NCBI GenBank assembly: GCA_903813345.2
Contig: CAIIXF020000011.1
Coordinates: 26,280,166 to 26,344,165, forward strand
Direction of reading: 5' to 3'
Origin: Owenia fusiformis
Lineage: Eukaryota; Annelida; Polychaeta; Sabellida; Oweniidae
Length of the DNA stretch: 64,000 nucleotides
Position 1 is the first letter of the stretch. Every line of letters begins with the position of its first letter. Both the position numbers and the translations under genes were made by a program. Shown in pieces: positions 31,254-42,805 of the stretch. The notes under the pieces were generated by a model. That model made no database searches. It was not told the origin of the DNA and saw nothing but the letters and a program-made list of their open reading frames with translations.

Positions 31254-32165
31254 AGACGTGTCGCAAAAAGCTCGCGCACGCATTGTTACACATTTTGTGG
31301 CGTAATCCAGAGGATCCTCGCTTTTAACATGATAGAATGTGACGTTTTTGAGAAAAATGTACACACATGAAAATCCTTTCGTCCTCCACATTTACCTCTA
31401 TATCTCAAAACATTTTAGACGAATAACTCTGATATCATATATATATTGTTAATGGGCTAGGTGCATCATAAAACACGAATCAATTGATATTTTAGGTGAA
31501 ATAAATATACGTGTTGCTGTGCTTGAAAATAGGCGAATGGCGTAAATTAGCCCTATTTTAATGAATTTTGAAAACTTTCGTCCTCCACTTTTCCACATAC
31601 AACAGAAAACACATACTTTTGTGAACAAAATCAACTATTTATTAATAAACTAGAGTTTAGGAGCAAAATAATCATGTATGATTTATTAAAAATTGATCTC
31701 GTATTTTTTGTTTAATGTACACCTGAAAAGTTGAAGGTACCAAAAAATGAGCAAAAAAGGTCGCTGTCAACAGATTCTATTTTTCAGACTCTATGACGTC
31801 ACAATATGGGACGCTAACTAAAATTCATCCTTTGAAATAAAACTTCCATCTACCTTTATCAAGACGAAAAATAAGTATAATAGTCATATATTGTTTGAGT
31901 TATGAGCGTTAAAAGACGAAAAATAATTCAAAATGTAACGTGTCAACATGGGATATTTGCCAGATGTTTTGGTAAAAAACTCTTTTTTAAAAACGAACGC
32001 GCAAAAAAATGTGAACGGAGTGTAGTTGATCTAAAATCTTCATCGAAACAGCTTTAAAATGACATATAACTTTAATTAGAATATTATCTTATAATCCGGG
32101 GAATCAAAGTTACATTCACGCGATACCCTTAAAAAACAAATGCACCACCTTTTTGCGACACGTCT
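31254..32165. mobile_element. TIR element, 912 bp
   Basis: AGACGTGTCGCAAAAAG at 31254 is inverted as CTTTTTGCGACACGTCT ending at 32165. The flanks CTA and AAG extend the near-palindrome without giving a clean target duplication. The interior has no long frame. The superfamily is uncertain. Confidence 0.65.
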
Positions 32166-33297
32166 AAGATATTTGGAGCTAAAACATGAACAACATACAT
32201 CATTTTCATCGGAAAGCATTATCACTGTGCATCGAAATCAAAATTGCTAACATAGTATTCAATAGTCATGAGTACAATGATTTCCGTTGACACCAATGTG
32301 AAATTTCAAATTTTCCGTTCTTAACACGAACTTGTGAAACTGAACAGGTATCTGAAGTAGACTATTAGTAAGTAAAAACGCTTGTTTTGTATGAGCGCCA
32401 GATACACATTCCTATATTGATTCATGGCGTACTTTCCGTTCACGGTTACGTCGTCGAAAAACAGTGCAAGCTTAAAGTCTCCATTTAGGCGTTTGGATTG
32501 TTAGACATAATGAAGTATGATATTGTCCATGAACTTTATCAGATTAAGCCAAAGCCTGAAATGGAGTTCCTAATAACAAAAACTTGTGATTCTATAACTT
32601 GATATTTTCTGTAAATTCTCTTGTTTCCACCTTGCATATTGCATTTTGAAATCTCATCAGTTAAAATACGAACGACGTATTCTTTTCGCTAGTAAACTAC
32701 TTCGTTACCGTAGTGACGTTGGCCGTTAACTATTAAGAGACATGATGTAAAGAACTTAATGTGATGCAAACTACTTCTCTAAATACCATGAAGTATAAGG
32801 TCAATATAAGCTAAGTTTATTATGATCCATATCTGAGAATCGTCACTTGTCGGCATTTAAATGAAATCCTGACATGCCTGATATGGTTTAGTTCTTTAGG
32901 TTCGATCTTGTTGAGTATGTTTCCCTTAAGCTGAATCATGTATCTTTTCATGGCTTTGAAGGCCGCCTAGTCGAATCCTTTTGAGTTTTACTTTTCAAAT
33001 ATATCCAATGGTAGTCGTCTCACACTTTCATGCTAAGTGTGTACTTTCGAATTGAAGACGTTTGGCCTACATACAACTTATTGTTGAATTTCTAAAAAAT
33101 TCATAATCAACCACGAGCCATATATTTGATTTACGTTAGAGCAGCTTAGCCCGGATCAAGATATCTCATATTTTGTCTTTTCGACACATTGATAGTGATA
33201 GTCAAGTTGTTAGAGTTATAACATATTCCGAAATGACCAAAGATTTAAGAACTTTGTTACTTCATTTCATGCTGAATGTCATCACTGCATATCTTAC
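32166..33297. other. No gene or repeat recognised
   Basis: AT-rich sequence without supported features. Confidence 0.45.
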
Positions 33298-33950
33298 GTT
33301 GAATCGTTTGATTGTTGAATTATACCAGTGCATCTATTCGAATTAGATCGTTTGATCGTTGAATGATATAACAACATCAATTGAACATTGAATCGTTTGA
33401 TTGTTAAATGATTGAACATTGGATACCACAACTGCATCAATCAAACATTAGGTCGTTTGATTGTTGAATGATCACTGCATCAAATTAACATCGAATCGTT
33501 TGATTGTTGAATGATCACTGCATCAAATTAACATTGAATCGTTTGATTGTTGAATGATCACTGCATCAAATTAACATTGAATCGTTTGATTGTTGAATGA
33601 TCACTGCATCAAATTAACATCGAATCGTTTGATTGTTGCATGATTACTGCATCAAATTAACATTGAATCGTTTGATTGTTGAATGATCACTGCATCAAAT
33701 TAACATTGAATCGTTTGATTGTTGAATGATACAACTGCATCAATTAAACATAGGACCGTTTGATTGTTGAATGATACAACTGAATCAATTAAACATTGAA
33801 TCGTTTGATTGTTGAATTCACCAATTGAATTATACCATCAATTAAACACTTGATCGTTTGATTGTCAATTAATGATACAACTGCATCGATTGAACATAGG
33901 ACCGTTTGTTTATTGAATGCTACCGCTGCATCAATTGAACATTGGATGAG
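33298..33950 (+). repeat. 43-bp minisatellite
   Basis: The unit is built from TGAATGATCACTGCATC, AAATTAACATTGAATC and GTTTGATTGT. The central copies (about 33436-33720) are nearly identical, with exact 43-bp spacing (for example GAATCGTT at 33493 and 33536). Edge copies are diverged and vary in length (ACAACTGCATCAATTAAAC variants). Scattered decayed units continue at about 34137-34262. It is not a CRISPR: the copies are head-to-tail without unique spacers. Confidence 0.9.
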
Positions 33951-34518
33951 TTTATATTTATGGAATCTGGGTAATCTCAAAGTTGACAAACAATATTTGA
34001 AACCATGTTTTTAGATGTAATTTGAAATGTAAATATCACTTTGATTGAATTTTGAATACTTAATGATGTAAGCCAAAATTATTTCTACTCGCATCTAGTC
34101 TAATGTTGTGTGCTACCACAGCATACTTTGTACATTAACTCATTTGATTCCTGAATGATACTACTGCATCGATTAAACATTTGATCGTTTGATTGTGAGT
34201 TTATTTACCACTTCAATATTTGTACGTTAAATCATTTGACTGCTGAATGATACCCCGATTGCACTGTTGAATGATATGAGGTAATTTACTATTAAAAAGA
34301 GTAACAAATGAAGTGTGGTATTAAACTATCCAAGTGCATAATAACACATTTGTTAGAAACTAAACACGATGAAATAATGGACTAAATCTCCTGTTTCAAT
34401 ATAAATGGTTTTGTAACCCAAGTAGAAAATTAATGACCGTGAAACTTCTATTGCCGTAGTACCTAACACCAACGTTTAACAAAAGACGAATCACAAAATA
34501 CAGTGACAAACAAAACCG

Positions 34519-34579
34519 TACAGGGTGGCCCACAGTATTCTAGATTTAAACCCTGAGCATTGCATTGCCACATGTTTTT
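34519..34579. repeat. Possible truncated mariner-like end
   Basis: TACAGGGTGGCCCACAG at 34519-34535 resembles a mariner terminus after a TA. No partner end was found, and the 3' end of a truncated LINE follows at once. Confidence 0.35.
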
Positions 34580-35475
34580 AATATTATTCAATGCTTTATT
34601 GTACTAAAAATCCCTTTCGGGTAAATGTACAGCAAATAAACATGATAAAAATAAAAACTATACATACAATTACAATAACATACAATGCAAATTTTACATG
34701 GCATACAATGACAATATAATGCGATTGACTGATCATTATTAGATATATATCAACCACTGCTATTTGCCTACATGTATATATTTATAATGTTAATATAGTT
34801 GATCTCTTTTCAATTATTTCATGAAGGTATTTTGCAAAGGTGATACATATGTTACCCCCAGCATTAAACATATAATAAGCCTTTTTTTCGGGAGTCAATA
34901 CAGTTAGATTTGGGCAAATCGAGTTAAACGTATCAAAGTATTCATTTCTCATTTTTCCCAATTTATGGCATTCAAAAATAAAATGAGTTTCCGTACCAGT
35001 GATGATTTTACATAAGTTGCATTTTCTTTGATCTCTCGGAATTATTGGTCTTATATATCTTCCTCGCTCTATTTCTAAATTGTGTGCACTTATTCTTAAT
35101 CGCGTCATAGATTTCCTATGTTCAGCGTTCTTTATTAAATCCAAATATGGTTCTTTTCCCCATCGTTGTTTGATATTATTCAAAAATTCTAATTTCCCTT
35201 TATTATCATGGACAGTTTTCTCCCAATATTTTATATATCTCTTTTCAAAAATTTTCTTAATGTCAAGCGGTTTGCTATTCATGTAATTTGTATCTTGTGG
35301 TTGAACGTATGCCATTATTCTATCAATGTCATAGTACCATGATGGTTGATTATGAACTTTTGATAGTTCAATGCTATCTGCATATGCATTAATTAATATC
35401 AGTTTTATTGAGCATTGGTGCAATAGTTTTTCGGAATCCGAAACGTTTGTTATGTATGTAAGATAGCATGTTAGA
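34580..35475 (-). pseudogene. 5'-truncated LINE: C-terminus of a reverse transcriptase ORF
   Basis: The minus-strand frame is open from an in-frame stop near 35475 to the stop at 34782 (about 230 codons). It resembles the region after the reverse transcriptase in LINE ORF2: SMTRLRISAHNLEIERGRY, then a C-x2-C-x8-H-x4-C knuckle (CNLC...HFIFEC) with exactly the spacing found in the intact LINE at 20-23.5 kb, though the two sequences are clearly different families. A 3' UTR follows, with AATAAA near 34603 on the minus strand. The endonuclease and catalytic domains are missing, as expected from 5' truncation. It is non-functional. Confidence 0.75.
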
Positions 35476-35734
35476 CCAATTTAAAAGAATAATGGGTTAA
35501 TAATCGGGTTCAATCTGTGCGTAAAAAATGTTTTCTTGTTTTGGTTTAGACATGTGTTACAAATAGAAATCGGTACCCTTTTGAAGATTTTCATTTTCTT
35601 TCAGGAAAAAACTAGATTGCATCACAGTCATATTGAAATGTTTGTTACTACATACTGTAACTGTGTAAATGTCTTGTGATCGATTTTGTGAGGAAACCAA
35701 GTGAATCTTGAATCTATAAACTTTAAATTTTAGA

Positions 35735-35960
35735 ACGAAAATAATAGGTGCTGATAAAGAAATAGATCTTGAAGCATCATATTCCGTTTAAATTGATAAA
35801 TCGCACGAGCGTATAATGCGGATGATAGTGATATATAGCTTGAAACATGGGTTTATACTTACTTATAGTTTCATTATTTGTTTATAAAACAAGATAGTCA
35901 TTGAAGCGTGCAATAAGTAATGACAATGTAGTTAAGTTTTATTGTACAAACGGCTTTACT
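35735..35960 (+). repeat. Dispersed repeat F, copy 1 (without insertion)
   Basis: It shares CATATTCCGTTTAAATTGATAAATC, TATAGCTTGAAACA, CTTATAGTTTCATTATTTG and AAAACAAGAT with 40440-41055 in the same order. In this copy the sequence passes directly from GATAAATC to GATGATAGTGATA, where the other copy carries a 326-bp insert. Confidence 0.6.
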
Positions 35961-38381
35961 ACAATACATCAGTCGAGGGTGTTCATCAGCCATGTGGAAC
36001 AATAGTTCCCAGTCTCCGGCTGGTAATATTTTACAAAGAAGACGTCATTATACTCGTATCATTTATCCCTCAAGAAATGTGGTCGATATGATTCGGAAAT
36101 ATACTTCTCCTCAATTAATCAAAATACTACATTGGCTGTTATGCCCGATGCTAAGTAGATTTACTTTATTTGGCGTACGTTTATTTTCTACCTGATTGCC
36201 CCAATATAGGTATCATTTATTGTATGACATTCACAAGACTTTCTGTTTTGGAACGTAAAATGCTCTGATTTCAAAATACATTCCGTGGGGTTATAATCAG
36301 GAGTCCAATCATGCTGGTTTACGTTGAATAAAACCTAGCTACATCCTTGATCCAAATGTAAACCGTTTTAAGTATAGTAGTATCACGTGAAGATCATAGA
36401 TAGAATGTACAAAACCCTCAACATCGGGGCTTTATCTATTACGTGTAGTGATGATCATATATGTTTTATTGCCTTTTAATGATGATGTTTACTGAGATTA
36501 GTCGCTTAGTACCCAAATTGGCTATGATTCTTACGGTTGTTTGATAAACTATAGTTTTCTCTTCCAGTGGTGAGACATTCCAGTCATATTACATGTAATC
36601 AAACCTACTGCTTATCGTGTATAAATTTGCCATAAATATCGCCCCAAAGATATTTCTTATCTTAATATTGAGTATTCATTTTATTCATGCCGCTCTAACC
36701 TTTTAAGATATGAGCTTTGATCATGATGTGGATTAGTACCTATAATGCAAAGTTATGTTCTTTTTCATCACACTACTAGCTTGATATCGTTGTCATGATA
36801 GCGACATTGTTGTTGTCGTGAAGGTGTCCTGTTTTATTGTCATTCCAATTCCGAAAGAAATTCCTCATGATTGAATTAAAGTACAAATGTAAAGGTTTAT
36901 AGCTATTAATCTGGCGGCCATTTTGAATTTCGATGGCCATTTTGGATAATTTTTGAGAATTATGTCGGACATTTTGGAAACAGTTTTGATAAAAATATTA
37001 TCAATAGGAAACCGCTCAGATTTACTTCTTAATTAGTATCAAATTCTAGATTTAGATCTGTTTGACGTTGGACAGACATTTTCAATTCTGATGGTAATTG
37101 GGATATTCATTTCAACATTCGCGTTTATAGAATGATAATCCACTCTTTAAGTGAGGTATTCAGCGTCAATTACTATCCATAACTATCTTTGATTTCATAA
37201 CCTTGGCATTCTCTCTTATCATTTCCTCCAACGTGTTTCCGATAATAATTTGAGGATATCCCATCGTCATTTGGGTTTTGCTTGTCATAATGGGTTGTAA
37301 TTAGATCATTGTGATGCTAGAGTTTATTTCAAAGAAATAGATGTGTTTTCCTTCCTTCCCCTTTAGCATCTAGCGCTTTATTGTTTGGTACAGTCTTAAA
37401 ACAACACCAATAAGACACACGAGACCTCAACTTCACTGTCACTGTCAGCACTGCTGGCTAGAAATCACTAGCTTATTATATTATTATGACTCATTTAAAA
37501 GTAACAATCGCAGCAAATCAAGTTAATGAATATGAGTATCGTGACTAATGTAGAATTATCTTATGGAGTTTCCGGAACTAATAGACAATCAAATCTGATG
37601 AGTAGCCCAAGTCACCTTGTCGTATAACCAGGGTTCTAGGTTGATTATTTAGAATCAGTGTGTTTTTGGTTTAGTTCATGTTAACACAGTTACCTTTAGA
37701 CTCACTAGTCCCTTTAATAAGAATCTGGAGCCAGATGAGGTTGTGGGATGCATTCAGTCTTAATTAAACCCTTTTCGAAACAATAACGACAACGATTTTA
37801 TGATTGATCATGAATATTTTATGATTGAATATCAATTAACAATCAAATTTAAATTTTCTAGATTAATCGGCAATTGTCAATTTATTAATCGTCTAATGTC
37901 AACAGATTAATCAGCTAGTGGCAACGTATTAATAAATTAGTGTCAACAAATTATATTAATCAGCTTGTATCAACAGTTTATTGCCTATAGATAAATGAAA
38001 TAATATCAAAAGATTATTGAGCTAGTCTCTAAAATTAAAGAGTTTTTGTCAAGAGATCAATCGGAAAGCTATTTTATCTCACCAACTAATAATTTAGAGA
38101 TTCTCCCGATCAAGGTAACAACACTGGACACCTCCTAGATAATTGTCCATTACACAAATTACACACTGTCCGTCGACACAAGAACAATGAAGAAAGTTAA
38201 TAAAAATTGTCATTTATGATGAGCATTATACATTAGTGGAATCATATTAGTTACCCTAGATTCAACAATTTGTCATAAAAGCCCATTCTCTTTATGATCC
38301 TGACATTGCATGCTTGGCATAGAGGGCTATCTGGTTACCAAAGTGAGTGGGATAATGAGAAGACTTTATCTGGCATCAATA
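35961..38381. other. No gene; degenerate short tandem repeats
   Basis: GGCCATTTTG recurs near 36916-36975 in three loosely spaced copies. At about 37862-38065 a decayed tandem repeat of roughly 28-30 bp is seen (AGATTAATCAGCTAGTGTCAAC and variants). No coding region could be supported. Confidence 0.4.
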
Positions 38382-38383
38382 TA

Positions 38384-39420
38384 CGAGGGCCGATCCAAAA
38401 GTCTTTGAAGCCCCGCTCTAACTTTGCTATTATTTAATGAAATTGCATGAAACTTTCAGATCATAAAGATCAACATCTTTAACAAGTTTGTTGACAAGTT
38501 TCATCGGAAAATGACTTATATTAGGTACTTTTCTAAATATTTTCTAATATGGGGGCGCTGCCACCCGGAGCGGTATTTAAAAAAGCAAATCACGTCACAA
38601 CTGTTATTATGGTAAATACTTTAGGTGCAGGTACACAACCTAACAACAGTCATTATACGAGATAATTTTCCGATTTTGCAATCTGAGTGTCATCTGCCAT
38701 CATCATCTTCACATTTAGACCTACTTTTCAACACTTTTTTTGTGCCGCGAATGGAAGACATTCATGAGACCGCCTTTGCTTAGGTGATACAAATGCACCT
38801 AGGGTGCCAATCTAAACCTCACATTTCCTTACAACTCTGCTTTCAACTTTTGAGGAAAAGGAAATAATCACACGGGGCCATATCTTGAATGTATGGTGCA
38901 TGTGCTAGCTGCTCAAGTTCAATGATAGTGAGAACATCTTGTAGTATTCTTTGTTTCGCTTTGATTTCTTGAATGTTATGCATTTCAGCAGCCATCTTGG
39001 AGCAAATATGATACAAGAATGAAGCTTACATGTCTGATGTCATTTTCTTTTGACATACAGTATACGGCCATGGTCATATGTGACATTAGAATTAAAACAC
39101 AATCAATTTGTTGCGTGGTTACAAAGGAAGTAAACTAACAATGGTTTAACATTCAAAATTAAAAGAAGGATAGTGGTCAAGACTAGCAAAACAAGTCAAA
39201 TGGAGGCAACATTTAAGGCTTAAAATTGACATATCCGAATACCGTTCCGGGTGACAGGGTCCCTATACTAAAAACTATCTAGAAAAATACATAATATCAA
39301 TTATTTCTCCATGAAATTAATACACAAAGTAGTTAGGTTGTTGGTCTTTATTATTGGAAAGTTTTTAATTTTACCAAAAACCAATAAAATTAGAGCAGGG
39401 CTCATTTGGATCAACCCTCG
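38384..39420. mobile_element. Decayed mariner element, 1037 bp, TA duplication
   Basis: The left end CGAGGGCCGATCCAAAAG and the reverse complement of the right end CGAGGGTTGATCCAAATG lie between TA dinucleotides (38382-38383 and 39421-39422). CGAGGG..RATCCAAAA ends are typical of mariner elements. The interior holds a broken transposase remnant on the minus strand. Confidence 0.8.
38700..38905 (-). pseudogene. Mariner transposase remnant (C-terminal part)
   Basis: Reading the minus strand from about 38895, the conceptual translation gives IQDMAPCDYFLFLKS, matching the catalytic-domain end of mariner transposases (the pattern DLAPCDFFLFPKL in active relatives). The sequence soon meets stops and frame changes. 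The N-terminal DNA-binding region was not recognised. It lies inside the TA-flanked element 38384-39420. Confidence 0.7.
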
Positions 39421-39506
39421 TATAACTATCCAAGATATAATTGAGTACCATAAAATAGAAGTTTTACAATGCTGACTAAACCAAACCCTCTGGTCCAGTA
39501 AAGCCC

Positions 39507-39915
39507 GGTATACACCAATGGGGCAAAATCCCACTTGCCCCATCGAGTCCCATCTTGCCCCATCGAATCCCAACTTGCCAAATCTAATCCCACGAAGTCC
39601 CATGGGACCTTAATGACTTTGACCCATCGAGTCCCATCGCGCGATCGTGCCCCGTGCGCGTCGAATCCCAAATTGCCCCATTGAGCCCTATGAAGTCCCA
39701 TCGGATCCCGTGGGATTTTGCCCCATCTTGCCCCAACTTGCCCCATCGAGTCCCACCGAGTACCACGTGGGACTTCATGGGACTCGATGGGGCAAGATGG
39801 GGCAAAATCCGGTTGAGTCCCATGGAGTTCCACGGACTTCATGGGGCAAAATCCCAAAAGGTCCCACGCAATGTTAAGTCTATGGAGGTCCCAACTTGCC
39901 CCATTGGTGTATACC
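39507..39915. mobile_element. TIR element made of GGGGCAA/CCCATCGAG repeats, 409 bp
   Basis: GGTATACACCAATGGGGCAA begins at 39507 and its exact inverse ends at 39915. Between them, words such as TTGCCCCATCGAGTCCCA and GGGACTTCATGGGACTCG repeat, first in one orientation and then (after about 39757) in the other, so the element is a long imperfect palindrome of a short repeat. Several overlapping open frames on both strands arise from the repeats. No target duplication was identified. Confidence 0.8.
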
Positions 39916-40439
39916 AGACTTATACTCCCCGACGTTTGAATTTTGTTCTGAATGCTTCTGTACGAAGAAAAAAGGAAAAGTGGCCACTATGAGCATATTT
40001 AGTAAGGAACTGTAGTTTTTGACACATTTAACAGATTGTCATCAAACTTTCAGAACAAAATTCACATCAAGTGAACTAAATAACTCAAATTCCAAGGCAA
40101 AATATGCAAAATTTTCCGAATTATTCAACTTTCTTACGGTCCTGTTTTTTGGACATCCTGTCAAAAGCTAGGCCCGAGACTACATGCAAGATAAGTGGCC
40201 CTCGCATAGTTCTTAGTTTACGTTAAACTTTGCTACTTGCTGTAAGTTAGAATCTGATAGAGGGTGACAGAATTGTAATCAACAATTACGATTTAAAACC
40301 AATATGTCATTAACTATTTCAAATAATATTGAAATAGATGGGTATTTTTGACACTAATCACCAAATGGTAGAAATTTATTCGGGATTATAATACATTCCT
40401 AATTTTATCAAAGATTCCTTTCTCAAAAGATACTAATAG
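39916..40439. other. No gene recognised
   Basis: AT-rich sequence. No repeat or coding evidence. Confidence 0.4.
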
Positions 40440-41055
40440 AAAAGTAAATTCCGTTAAATTTCGTATAAACGACAAAAACAGCGAAGAGAAGACTAATTGA
40501 TGATTAAACAAAGACGCATCACATTCCGTATAATTTGATAAATCAAGCCCGGGGGGGGGGGGGGGGGGCTTGGTCAACTTTTTGTACAGGGAGGTGCCGC
40601 TTAGATTAAAAATATCTACTCACATCTAGGGATTTTTTCTCTCAAAATGGACCCACTTGAAGGTAATTTTTGAAAACCAAGACCCACTTCTGGCGATTTA
40701 TTCAAAAACAATTGCAATTTTTAGGATTCCCCAAAGGTAGACCAGTTCTTTCATCAAAATGCATGGGACCCATATCTAGTTTTTTTCTTCAAAATTGGAC
40801 TCATATCTTGTTTTTGGTGAACACGTAACCCACTCTAGCGGCACGTCCCCATATCGACTACTCTCCCACCGCGAAATCAAGTATGTTAATATGAAGTTGA
40901 TAATGATAAATAGCTTGAAACAAGGATTCGTACTTTCTTATAGTTTCATTATTTGTCATAAAAACAAGATGTAATAACAATAATACAATAGTAATGACAA
41001 TGGAGTTACGCTTTATTGTGAAACCGTCTTTTCTCCAATTTATCAGTCTAGGTGC
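40440..41055 (+). repeat. Dispersed repeat F, copy 2 (interrupted)
   Basis: It is homologous to 35735-35960, with the 326-bp element 40548-40873 inserted after GATAAATCAAG. Similarity resumes at TAATGATAAATAGCTTGAAACA. Confidence 0.6.
40548..40873. mobile_element. 326-bp insertion with 8-bp duplication (hAT-like MITE), G18 tract
   Basis: AAATCAAG occurs immediately before (40540-40547) and after (40874-40881) the insert. Sub-terminal inverted repeats are GGGAGGTGCCGCTTAGA and TCTAGCGGCACGTCCCC. The left end is CCC followed by 18 G (40551-40568). An 8-bp duplication is typical of hAT elements; the outermost bases do not form a clean TIR, so the assignment is tentative. No coding capacity. Confidence 0.75.
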
Positions 41056-41119
41056 AATGGTTTTCAGAGGTAACTGAGCTGAATACCGGATGCACGGTCA
41101 CTAGTCACAGTGTCCGATA

Positions 41120-42805
41120 CTACCCAACGTAAATCGTTCCGGACTTGTTTTTCATAACCATTTGGACTTGATTTATGTAAAAAAGTAGAGGTAGGTTTGT
41201 AAATTTGGTTATGAAATTGCTTTCACTTGACTAATTATGTAAATATAATACAATTAGATAACTTACCATACTATATGCCCTATCTTTAGGCACTCACAAA
41301 CGCCTTTTTTGTACGAACCGTTTGCTATAGTCTTGTTATTTCGGGATGTGAGCGATTCTGCCAGTGTTTTCACCTATTTTGCCTGATAATCACCAGCCTG
41401 CCTTATATCCAATGAATACACAGATTCATAATGAAAGTAGCCATATTGTGAACGAAAATCATGATTTAAAATGGTTTAAATGAGTAGCAATTGTCGAAAG
41501 AATATTTTTTAGATTTAACCATTTGGACGTGACCTAAATATTCCAGTTAATGATGTTGACTTGTTATTGGAACGTTTCTGACTTGTGTTATTGGAACGTT
41601 TCTGACTTGTAGAACACAACGAACAGCTCCATAAATTTATAGATTTCCAACAAATCATCAGAGTGGATGAGGACAGTGGAAGAAGTTGTCTGAGTGATAC
41701 TATCTAAATGATCATCATTGATTAAACGTATTAAGAGGTACTTGTCAAGATTGAATTAGGGATTCATTGCAGATACAGTGTTCTATACTTGATATTTTCA
41801 AGGGGCAGGAATGCATGTTGAGAGAAAAGTTGATTTTTACTTTTTCTTGTGTTTCGCCTCTTCGCTTTCTTAAAGACTTCACTCGTCGCTATTTTTAAAA
41901 TTTGCCTATGAAAAATGTTAGCATAAGTTTGCCTCATATGAGACTTTAAAACGCCCTTATTGGCTTTAAACTGACTTTCATGCTTATATTAATGCAAAGG
42001 AAGAAGTTTAGTGAAAGTTGAGAAGAAATAATTGGTTTTAATCGTTATTTACTGTTAAAAGTCTACTGGTTTGCCCCTAGATTATTAACAATTTGATTAT
42101 TATTTGTTATAATTTCATAATTTGCCTCACAGCATGCAGGTTTTTCAAAGAATACATTTCTATCTGCACTTTTAAAAGTACATTCGTTGCACTTGTTTCG
42201 ACTGGGAACTGAATGTGTGAATATTTAGTACAAAAACTCCTCTAAAACATAATCATACTAAATGCAATTTTCCAGAAGCATAGACAATTCATCAAGCAAC
42301 GGAACGTATAAATACCATTACAAGACAATCACGTTGTGTACAATTCACAGTCGTTCACCTAATGATTATAAGACAAGTCCGTGTCAGAATAAGGACCATT
42401 CGCCGTCGTTAACTCCACTTTTTACATTACGGTCATTTATGGAAATTTGAAGGTACAGATAGTTAAAATATTAACACGATCTTTAATGTAGTGAATATTG
42501 TTCCACGTTATAAAATGATTTTTTTGTTTAAACATAGTTAAATGACACTTATGCATATTTAGAGCATATTTCTGGCATTTTGTTATTTAATGCTGATAAA
42601 TATGAACTATGATGGCACGATTGCCAAAATAGATACGTGGGTATGAAAAAGAATGTTTTAGGTAGAAGTTAGTGTATGTATTTTTCTAAACGATTGAATT
42701 ATATTACCCTTTTGAGCCATTCTGAAGAATGTCTCATCTCATTCTCCTACGAAATGAGTCCAAATGGTTGTGAAAAACAAGTCCGGAACGATTTACGTTG
42801 GGTAG
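41120..42805. mobile_element. 1686-bp TIR element with TA duplication and near-identical ends
   Basis: CTACCCAACGTAAATCG...CATTTGGACT (about 49 bp) is repeated inverted at the right end with one difference. TA flanks both ends (41118-41119 and 42806-42807), pointing to a Tc1/mariner-type transposase acting in trans. No transposase frame remains. Inside, GACTTGTTATTGGAACGTTTCT is tandemly duplicated near 41559-41612. The high similarity of the ends suggests relatively recent movement. Confidence 0.8.

Noticed and set aside
33298-33950. CRISPR-like regular repeats
   Set aside because: The units are contiguous 43-bp tandem copies without unique spacers, in a eukaryotic context.
39426-39857. 143-residue minus-strand frame and overlapping frames on both strands
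   Set aside because: These are products of the GGGGCAA/CCCATCGAG repeats in a TIR element.
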